DNA from: Mytilisepta virgata
Lineage: Eukaryota; Mollusca; Bivalvia; Mytilida; Mytilidae
Reading direction: 5' to 3'
Length of the DNA: 64,000 bases
Assembly (NCBI GenBank): GCA_028015205.1
Contig: JAPWFG010000074.1
Span: 61,001-125,000, forward strand
This document shows, one piece after another, positions 56,699 through 64,000 of the stretch. Positions within the stretch are counted from its first letter, which is position 1. Each line of letters opens with the position of its first letter. Position numbers and translations under genes: made by a program. The notes beneath the pieces are model-generated. The model made no database searches and was not told the DNA's origin. It saw only the letters and a list, made by a program, of their open reading frames with translations.

Positions 56699-58293
56699 GG
56701 TTGTCCTCTGCCTCGACCAAATGCGCGCTTAAATGGCCGTCCTCGAGGTCCGGATCCAAACCTAGGCGGGTATCTTCTTAAGGGGTGTACACCATTATCT
56801 TCGTATTTATTGCTTCCAGAACCTGCTTTTTGAGATTCCTCAGCGCATATCATGTCCATCCCGCCTAATTTTTCTTCGATTGCATAAACCCTTTTATTCA
56901 CAGGTCTCTCCTTAGCTAGCTCCCTTTCTCCTACTCTAAGGCACTCCTCCTGCATCGCATTTACCACAGCCTCTTGCAGGGTTTTTGGTCTACTTCTTTT
57001 CACTGCTAGCCTGAAATCTTCTGCCTGCCCACATTTATCCAGAAACGCCTTTATTGCGTTTTCCTCCACTATGTCTGGATTATCAGGGTATGCTCTTCTA
57101 TACAGGTCCTCTATAGCCTGTCCAAAATCTCTCAACGATTCATCAGGTTGCCTCTTTCTTAACTTTGCATCGGCCATATAGCGCTCCTTCATAGCGGTAT
57201 GCCCAAAACGTCCTTCCATCTTTGTCTTAAGTCTGTCGTAGTTTCTCTGCACTACCAATGGCAACCCATAAGCAAACGTCTCCGCCTGACCACGCAGCGT
57301 ACTAAGGAGTACCCTTCTTGATTTCTCGGGTCCCCACATATTAAGTTCTGCCATATTTTCAAAATATTGGAGAAACTCATTCCATACATCGTTACTCCCT
57401 CCAGTAAAGGTCCTCCTAACTGGGTATTCGGATGTGTTTCCTGTACTTCGTGGTTCTACATACTCTCGGCGGTCCACAATTTGGTTCTCCCTATAAGCAA
57501 CCGACTCCCGGCCTTCAAAGGGGGGACGTGGCGTATCTTGCCTTCGTTTTACTGTAACGCCTCCTATTCCTTCACCTGTCTCATTGGATTTTCCTTTTGA
57601 GTTACGCAAACGTCCATCGGACGATACATCATTGAAGTCCATTGCTGGACTACTGACTACGTCCATTTTGTTGGACACATCTGCCGGCGTAACTGGATCG
57701 ACATCTTCTTGAAACTGGTCGTCCCGGTAGTCTTCCTCCCACATGTCTTCTTCCATCTGTCTGGTACGAAATCTGCGATTATCATTCTCTCGGGATTCCC
57801 TCCTGCACACAGTCGTCAGGAACTTCAGGAATATAGCCAGAAAAGTCACACCAATCACAGCTAACAAACTATTCATGACATACTCTTGAGAAAGTTGAAC
57901 TATCCGGTTGTTTGGGAAATAGGTCCAAGTAAACGCTACACAGCAACAACTCAGTGCAAGGATTACAAACCATGTAAACCAAAATACACTCCAACGACTC
58001 CTTTCTTTAACTCCTGGGATTTCTGCACCATTCCTCAATGGGGAGACACGCATGCCTAGTCCATTCGTCCTGGGGAATCCTCCAGTCGGAATATCCATAG
58101 GGGTCCGGCGAGGTGATGGTGTATCTCCAATACCAGAATCAGGGGTGAATAATTGAGTTCTAGAAAAATCAGGTCTTACCTTGGATGACATGATAGCCTG
58201 ATTAGAATATCTCCTGTTAATCCTAGGAGTATCCATAACACAAATTAGAATGTACACTAAACTCCAATACAGCGAAATTGTCAAGTCACACAA
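56614..58293 (-). CDS. gag: Retrotransposon Gag, with two predicted membrane segments
   Basis: A 559-codon frame. The first ATG lies only 3 nt after the primer site; Met20 (MDTPRINRR, 58236) is an equally good start. Residues about 101-126 (WSVFWFTWFVILALSCCCVA) and about 139-164 (SLLAVIGVTFLAIFLKFL) are strongly hydrophobic, so two membrane segments are predicted, unusual for Gag. A retrotransposon Gag core lies at about 303-430 (WNEFLQYFENMAELNMWGPE; LRGQAETFAYGLP). The C-terminus has no CCHC knuckle. Instead it has an Arg/Gly-rich tail (RFGSGPRGRPFKRAFGRGRG) that could bind RNA. It ends at TAG right after the slippery heptamer. The assembly role is inferred from family and position. Confidence 0.9.
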   Translation of the reverse strand: MCDLTISLYWSLVYILICVMDTPRINRRYSNQAIMSSKVRPDFSRTQLFTPDSGIGDTPSPRRTPMDIPTGGFPRTNGLGMRVSPLRNGAEIPGVKERSRWSVFWFTWFVILALSCCCVAFTWTYFPNNRIVQLSQEYVMNSLLAVIGVTFLAIFLKFLTTVCRRESRENDNRRFRTRQMEEDMWEEDYRDDQFQEDVDPVTPADVSNKMDVVSSPAMDFNDVSSDGRLRNSKGKSNETGEGIGGVTVKRRQDTPRPPFEGRESVAYRENQIVDRREYVEPRSTGNTSEYPVRRTFTGGSNDVWNEFLQYFENMAELNMWGPEKSRRVLLSTLRGQAETFAYGLPLVVQRNYDRLKTKMEGRFGHTAMKERYMADAKLRKRQPDESLRDFGQAIEDLYRRAYPDNPDIVEENAIKAFLDKCGQAEDFRLAVKRSRPKTLQEAVVNAMQEECLRVGERELAKERPVNKRVYAIEEKLGGMDMICAEESQKAGSGSNKYEDNGVHPLRRYPPRFGSGPRGRPFKRAFGRGRGQPWIQDQSRQEPGGPTRVAPGSPPQKPLN

Positions 58294-58296
58294 AAG

Positions 58297-58314
58297 ATCC
58301 CACCGCTGCCACCA
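58297..58314 (-). other. Primer binding site, tRNA-Leu
   Basis: One nt after the 5' LTR the minus strand reads TGGTGGCAGCGGTGGGAT. This is complementary to the 3' end of animal tRNA-Leu (AAG/TAG type, ...ATCCCACCGCTGCCA plus CCA). The tRNA comparison is from memory. The position is exactly that expected. Confidence 0.8.
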
Positions 58315-58315
58315 A

Positions 58316-59198
58316 TGTGACGAAAGAGGTTTTTGTCTGTGTTGTGTGTTAGAACTTTGTGACGTAGGCGACCAACAAGACGATTATTGACAGTTGTTAC
58401 AGTTGATGCTCGTATTTATGTTGTTATTGTTTGTCTCTTGACATATACATCCAATTGACGACAGACACTAAAGTTCAGGCCCTTTTCTACAGCAACTCCC
58501 AGTAGCATGATATAGTAGAGAGTTTCTGGTCACATAAAATAAATGGATCCTTGTATAGTTAGACAACTTGCTCTCGCAAGAAAAAGAGTCAGTGTTAAAA
58601 TAAACTTGTATTAAGAAAACATGTCAATATTCACACAATTGAACAATATGGCCCTGATTCGCAGATCAGTTCTATAACAACGGACGGTATATTTTACATA
58701 AATCCCCAACAGTTGAATAATGAATAAAATAACAGAGCTCTACATTAACATAAAGTCTCAATGGTATGGAGTTACTCATTGTTGAAGACTCGTCTTTTTA
58801 TACATAATAGGTGACTAACCTATTTTCCTTGAAGGTCATTTTCTGATGAAATATATTCTGATGCAATATATCCTGATGCAAGATATATATATTTGTGGGA
58901 GTCCCACTGGGACACCTCTAAGGACCCAGTGTCCCTACGGGACTACCTTGTCCAGGAGTCATTCAAAGGAGTAGTTATTACAGTAACAGCTAATGACCTT
59001 GACACTAAATGACCTAATATTACAACATCTGTGCCATAAATCAATAATCTGATGAAATAGGCCACTGATACTCTAACCCCTGTTGAGATATACCAAAATT
59101 AACCTAGCAGAAATATATATGATGAAATTATGAAACAAAATAGTGACTTACATGAACTTTATGAAAAATGGAGGTGGTTGTACGAAAATTTCATTACA
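58316..59198 (-). repeat. 5' LTR of the retrotransposon
   Basis: 883 bp, nearly identical to 49841-50723. On the minus strand TATAAAAAG (58802-58794) is a candidate promoter TATA box. A GC-rich self-complementary block (GGGAGTCCCACTGGGAC ... CCCAGTGTCCCTACGGGAC, about 58896-58943) could form an RNA structure. Confidence 0.95.
58794..58802 (-). promoter_or_regulatory. Candidate TATA box in the 5' LTR
   Basis: TATAAAAAG on the minus strand, about 480 bp upstream of the LTR/primer-site junction in transcription direction. The same sequence is in the 3' LTR at 50319-50327. Confidence 0.45.
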
Positions 59199-60665
59199 GA
59201 ATCTATCTCTATGTCAGGCATTCATCTAATGTTGCAAGCTGTAATAAAGGTACAAACAATAAATATGTGCAATGGTATCATTCCCAACCATATTTTTAGA
59301 CATGTTTACAAAAGATGACAACCATCCAGTAGTCCTGCTGACCTCATTCAAACATAGGCTATCTATATCTGGCTGATACACCCTCAAAATAAACCTCCAG
59401 TATCAATTTGAGTTGTTTTATACTGTTCATACCATGAATTTTCTGAAGCCCTGTTGTGAGTGGTAAAGTGAGGACTGACAGATCTAACGTTTCTCAAAAT
59501 ATCTTTTTAATTTGTGTCTTGCTTGTCTTTGAGTAGATCTTGTTTCATTTTCTCGCCGTGATATTGGCTGAAATACCACCAGCTCGGTGTTAAACAACAC
59601 TCAATAAATCAATGTTACATTTTCATCAATTTTGATATAGTCATTATTGATGTTGTTGTTAGAATTTAACAGATGAATCTGGGTTACGAAATTTATATAC
59701 TAATTGAAATATTGAATAGTTGGATTCTCTGAAGTGCATGAAGATAATATTACGAAGAGAAGCAGGTTTATATTTCTCACTGGAATCACGAATGGATAGC
59801 ATTATACCATATGCAACTATTTGTGAGTTCACACATTTATTAATTTCATGTGGGAAAGAAGAACACTGGATTGGTTTCTTTCAAGACGATTGATGTATCG
59901 TCTTCCAACGTATGATCCAGGACTACCTGCAATATTACAACAATAAATTTATTTTTTTAAACAAGCTTTATAAAAAACAATTTGTGAGTACAGAGATTTA
60001 TCTACTAAGAGTGTTTTCTATAAAAATTTAAACATGCAACTACTTTATTATATGAACTAAGTAACAGCATGTAAAATGTGGTCTAACTTATTGTCATAAC
60101 CATCTTGGCCTGCTCGGTTAAACAAAGAGTGTTTCACCTGAAGTAGATTATCTATCATGCTTTTGATAGTTTGTAATGTCTAAAGCATTGTTTTTCTTTT
60201 ATGTTATTCATATGCCTGTTTGTATTAGTGTGTACAATTTTTAATTGAGTTTGATTAAATGTTTATCAAGTAATCTGTTCTATGTTTTCATTGTCTTATT
60301 CCCCGGCTAGTTAGTTTTGTATCTTCAATCTGTTATTTGAATTATAGAAGATAATGGATTCTGATGCAGAAAATGAATGACACCAAATGTAGTTGTATGT
60401 ATTCACAGTGTATTTTTAAACAGTAAACTTGCTTATTGAATGATGTATATCTTCTGTGGTACTGTTTTATGTCATCTTGGGTGGAAAGTTGCAACCAAAC
60501 CAGTCTGTTCATATCCAAATGATGCTCAACAAAATAGTTCTTCAATTGAGACATTCCTATTGCCAAAAAACAGGAAAGGTCTATTTATTTATAAATATTA
60601 AAAACACATGCTGCAAAAAGTCAATAAATATATATTTATACTGACAAAGCAAATATTTCTCAAAT
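59199..60665. repeat. Right arm of the long inverted repeat, outer part
   Basis: Reverse complement of 1 to about 1812, starting with the second copy of the GAAT duplication. It lacks about 400 bp present in the left arm (862-1265). Open frames here and in the left arm are opposite-strand mirrors of each other and not recognised genes. The match stops at the window's first base, so the true outer end may be farther out. Confidence 0.85.
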
Positions 60666-60751
60666 ATTGAAATGATGCACAGGTATTGTGACATATTGAA
60701 CTTTACCTACATCAATATCAACATGATGAAAAGTAAGAACCCTTGTTTGAT

Positions 60752-60941
60752 GATAACATGTAGCGGAATGAGCAGTATATACCTACTTACACCACCCCGG
60801 TGAAAAAAATTATCTAAACCATTTTTTTTAGCTCACCTGGCCCAAAGATAACATGTAGCGGAATGAGCAGTATATACCTACTTACACCACCCCGGTGACA
60901 AAAATGATCTAAACCATTTTTTTTAGCTCACCTGGCCCAAA
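60752..60941 (+). repeat. 95-bp tandem duplication
   Basis: Two adjacent copies (60752-60846 and 60847-60941) beginning GATAACATGTAGCGGAATGA and ending TTTTTTTTAGCTCACCTGGC then CCAAA. The second runs into the tandem array. Confidence 0.85.
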
Positions 60942-62690
60942 GGGCCAAGTGAGCTTTTCTCATCACTTGGCGTCCGTCATCCGTCGTCGTCTTTAACATT
61001 TTACATTTTGAACTTCTAGAGAACCACTGAATGGAATGAAACCAAAAATGGCACGAGTGTTCCTTATGAGGTGCTGACCAAGTGTTGTTACTTTGTAGCC
61101 GATCCATCATCCAAGATGGCCGCCAGCGGGGAACTTAGTTTAACATAGGACCCTATGGGAAATGCATACAAATGACTTCTTTTAGAGAACCACTGAATGC
61201 CATGAATGAACCCTTATAAGGTGCTGACAAAGTGTTGTTACTTTGTAGCCGATCCATAATCCAAGATGGCCGCCAGCGGGGGACTTAGTTTAACATAGAA
61301 CCCTATGATAAATGCATACAAATGACTTATTTTGGTGACCCACTTAATGGAATGAAACCAAACATGGCATGAATATTCCTTATGAAGTGCTGACCAAGTG
61401 TTGTTACTTTGTAGCTGATCCATCATCCAAGATGGATGCCAGCCGGGAACTTAGTTTAACATAGGACCCTATGGGAAATGCATACAAATGACTTCTTTTA
61501 GAGAACCAGTGAATGGAATGAAACTAAATCTGGCATGAATGTTCCTTATGAGGTGCTGACCAAGTGTTGTTACTTTGTAGCCGATCCATCATCCAAGATG
61601 GCCGCCAGAGGAGGACTTAGTTTAACATAGGACCTTATGGGAAATGCATACAAATGACTTCTTTTAGAGAACCGTTGAATGGAATGAAACCAAACATGGC
61701 ATGAATGTTCCTTATGAGGTGCTGACCAAGTGTTGTTACTTTGTAGCCGATCCATAATCCAAGATGGGCGCCAGAGGGGGACTTAGTTTAACAGGACCCT
61801 ATGGGAAATGCATACAAATGACTTCTTTTAGAGAACCGTTGAATGGAATGAAACCAAACATGGCATGAATGTTCCTTATGAGGTGCTGACTAAGTGTTGT
61901 TACTTTGTAGCCGATCCCCAATCCAAGATGGCCGCCAGCCGGGGACTTCGTTTAACATAGAACCCTATGGGGAAATGCATATAAATGACTTCTTATAGTG
62001 ACCCACTTAATGGAATGAAACCAAACATGGCATGAATATTCCTTATGAAGTGCTGACCAAGTGTTGTTACTATGTAGCTTATCCATCATCCAAGATGGCC
62101 GCCAGCGGGGAACTTAGTTTAACATAGGACCCTATGGGAAATGCATACAAATGACTTCTTTTAGAGAACCACTGAATGGAATGAAACTAAATCTGGCATG
62201 AATGTTCCTTATGAGGTGCTGACCAAGCGTTGTTACTTTGTAGCCGATCCATCATCCAAGACGGCCGCCAGCGGGGGACTAAGTTTAACATTGGACCCTA
62301 TGGGAAATGCATACAAATGACTTCTTTTAGAGAACCACTGAATGGAATGTAACAAAACATAGCATGAATGTTCCTTATGAGGTGCTGACCAAGTGTTGTT
62401 ACTTTGTTGCCGATCCTTCATCCAAGATGTTTAGAAGTCTATCAGAAAATTGTAAAAAAAATTCTGAATGGTCACACCTTGACCACATATTCAAAAATAA
62501 TAATGATAAGATGTCTTCAGTAGCTATTGTAAGACTACACTAAGATGACCTGTTTTTAATTTTAAATACTGTGTCAAATTAAACCCATCTTGGTCTCAAT
62601 CATTATATAATTTTACATAATTTCTAAAATCACATTAGATACAGGTGAGCGACACAGGCTCTTGAGAGCCTCTAGTTTTACTTCTGACAA
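60928..62690 (+). repeat. Element with a 166-bp tandem array between CTCACCTG/CAGGTGAG ends
   Basis: It begins TTTAGCTCACCTGGCCCAAAG and ends ACAGGTGAGCGACACAGGCT...GAGCCTCTAGTTTT. Between these are about nine tandem copies of a 150-167-bp unit (mostly 166), landmarked by GATCCATCATCCAAGATGGC at 61101, 61251, 61417, 61583, 61749, 61913, 62080, 62246 and 62412. Each unit can be read as a repeated minus-strand peptide (RLQSNNTWSAPHKEHSCH), but variable ends and frame changes argue against coding. The ends and internal words match an abundant bivalve repeat I know; tandem cores also recall the bivalve 'pearl' elements. Confidence 0.8.
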
Positions 62691-62848
62691 GAATAACATA
62701 ATGGGTATAATTTACAGAATTTAGTCATTTAATTTGCTGATATATTAATGAAACAAGTGTCAACGTGTATTTGTTTAAGGATAACTTTTATTTTCTGATG
62801 CACAAGTACAGTTAACAGCTTGCAACATGAGTACATATATCGAGATTT

Positions 62849-63234
62849 TCTCATTTTTATATACCGCCTCGGTGGTCTCGTGGTAGCGTGCTCGCCCCGA
62901 GTGCGGAAGGTCGCGGGTTCGATCCCCGGCCTGGTCAAACCAAAGACATTAAAATTGATATTTGCTGCTTCTACGCCAAGCACGCGGCATCTAGGAGTAA
63001 GAGCAAAAGACTGGCCGGCTCGGAGTCAGTATATTGTGTCCGAGTGAGGTGATATGTCTTCCTGCGGACAGTTACCTCGTGAGAGAGCACATTAAAAATC
63101 CGACTTAGGGTGTCGGTCTAGTACAAAGCAGGGATCATATTCATTATCATATCAACATGTTCTCGTCCTGATATGCACCTGGTTGCCACTGGACGTTAAA
63201 CAATAATTCATCCATCCATCTCATTTTTATATAC
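62849..63234 (+). mobile_element. tRNA-derived SINE with 16-bp target duplication
   Basis: The SINE body is 62865-63218. It has a tRNA-like head (GGTGGTCTCGTGGTAGCGTG; B box GGTTCGATCCC at about 62917), a non-tRNA body and a tail TTGCCACTGGACGTTAAACA ending in ATCCATCCATC. TCTCATTTTTATATAC flanks it on both sides (62849-62864 and 63219-63234). The perfect 16-bp duplication shows a fairly recent LINE-mediated insertion. It is not a functional tRNA gene: the acceptor stem is imperfect and it sits at the head of the SINE. Confidence 0.9.
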
Positions 63235-63880
63235 ATCTGAAGTTTCATAATCATGATTTGTATGGCTATTGACATGATAAAATAAAACATGATGAATAGT
63301 TTTTAATTTAGTGTACGTCTTTTTAGTCCCCTACCAGCGAAAAAAAAATCCAGCCAAATTTAAACAAGTTCTAGCCCTCCTTATTAATGTTTAGAATAAC
63401 AAAAACTTTATCAAATTATATTAATAGTCACAATATACATTAGTTTTGAGACAAAATGGTTTTAATGATGAAGACAGCCATAAAAAAAACATTGGGTTAT
63501 AGGGGGTCATTTCTGGAAAAGAATCCAGCCAAATTTCAAACTTCTAGCCGGGTACCTCGAATCACCGAAAACCTGGTATAATATTGCCTAAACCTTATAA
63601 AATGATTTTCTCAGACATAGTGCATTTCATATTACCTGTAATTCAATATGGCGGACGGACAGATCGATTAAATGCCCTTATGTAAAGTCCAATAAACCAT
63701 GTATATATCTTGAATAAGTTTATTACCGATTTCGTTCATGTTGGACAACCATTATTTACAATTATCATTACACTAAAATGTAAAAAATGGAAGAGCCCTC
63801 ACGCCGATATGAGGGTAGAACCCCCCTATTCCAGACCTTTATTTGGGCTGTTAATGTTTTTTAAAAGTATACACATACAT
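63235..63880. other. Unassigned DNA near the window end
   Basis: Contains two related phrases (AATCCAGCCAAATTTAAACAAG at about 63348 and AATCCAGCCAAATTTCAAACTT at about 63522) suggesting an old duplication. No gene was seen. Confidence 0.4.
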
Positions 63881-63882
63881 TT

Positions 63883-64000
63883 TTAGCTCACCTGGCCCAA
63901 AGGACCAAGTGAGCTTTTCTCATCACTTGGCGTCGGTCGTCCGTCGTCGTCGTTAACATTTTACATTTTGAACTTCTAGAGAACCACTGAATGGAATGAA
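63883..64000 (+). repeat. Second copy of the CTCACCTGGCCC-ended repeat, cut by window end
   Basis: TTTAGCTCACCTGGCCCAAAG to GAACCACTGAATGGAATGAA matches 60928-61040 closely, including CATCACTTGGCGTC and TTACATTTTGAACTTCTAGA. Confidence 0.85.

Larger units (their letters stand above)
49841..59198 (-). mobile_element. Young Ty3/gypsy-type LTR retrotransposon, 9,358 bp
   Basis: Two 883-bp LTRs (49841-50723 and 58316-59198; TG...CA in plus-strand reading) are almost identical; one visible difference is AAATCCC versus AAATCCCC near 50227/58702. The GAAT target duplication is at 49837-49840 and 59199-59202, confirmed by the empty site at 1809-1812. Minus-strand order: 5' LTR, primer site, gag, pol (protease, reverse transcriptase, RNase H, integrase), zinc-finger ORF, non-coding region, polypurine tract, 3' LTR. 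The RNase H to integrase order places it in Ty3/gypsy. Long frames are intact, so it may be active or recently so. Confidence 0.95.

Noticed and set aside
61238..62421. Repeated minus-strand peptides in the 166-bp array
   Set aside because: They follow the DNA period, shift frame between units and carry no conserved start; non-coding tandem repeat is simpler.
62865..62940. Possible functional tRNA gene
   Set aside because: It has A/B-box-like sequence but imperfect stems, is fused to a SINE body and tail, and is flanked by a 16-bp target duplication.

Overview
The window is invertebrate nuclear DNA. It is AT-rich, has many introns, is dense in palindromic ACATGTAC-type words, and carries interspersed repeats (AGCTCACCTGGCCCAAAGG...; CCCCGCCACATTTTATATGTGCCTG...) that I associate with bivalve molluscs, most likely a Mytilus-like mussel. 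The genus is inference only. No ordinary host gene was recognised; essentially everything identifiable is mobile DNA.

Layout. (1) 1-2176 is the left arm of a long inverted repeat. Its partner is 49395-49840 plus 59199-60665, split by a retrotransposon. (2) 2241-30050 (element 1) and 30196-48399 (element 2) are two large, diverged but homologous DNA transposons lying head-to-tail, 145 bp apart. Each starts CCCGTA and ends TACGGG, has imperfect terminal inverted repeats, and has subterminal arrays of an ATTCGGAA/TTCCGAAT word. Each carries a divergent gene pair. The minus-strand gene is a multi-exon CACTA/EnSpm-like transposase (C2H2 finger, acidic linker, Cys cluster, TNP2-like catalytic region, conserved last exon). 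The plus-strand gene encodes an N-terminal 'VDWEDGT' module, a low-complexity region and coiled coil, and a C-terminal BEN domain. I could follow the exons: 10 exons and 557 aa for the element 2 BEN protein, 5 exons and 944 aa for the element 1 transposase.

(3) In element 1 a 5.79-kb block (divergent promoter, transposase first exon, first BEN exons) is present as three tandem copies (10422-26447). The third has a 1.3-kb internal deletion. (4) 49046-49440 is a decayed non-LTR retrotransposon (LINE) fragment. (5) 49841-59198 is a very young 9,358-bp Ty3/gypsy-type LTR retrotransposon on the minus strand. It has two 883-bp LTRs, a GAAT target duplication, a tRNA-Leu primer site, gag, pol and a third ORF with two C2H2 fingers. 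The gag/pol and pol/ORF3 junctions both look like -1 frameshift sites. (6) 60666-64000 is repeat DNA: a 95-bp tandem duplication, a 166-bp tandem array inside a CTCACCTG/CAGGTGAG-ended element, and a tRNA-derived SINE with a 16-bp target duplication.

How the parts may work together (inference): the transposase supplies catalysis. The BEN protein, expressed from the same divergent promoter, is the best candidate for the accessory DNA-binding protein that reads the subterminal ATTCGGAA arrays, as TNPA does beside TNPD in plant CACTA elements. This transposase plus BEN-protein arrangement, found twice with conserved ends, is the strongest candidate here for an undescribed system.
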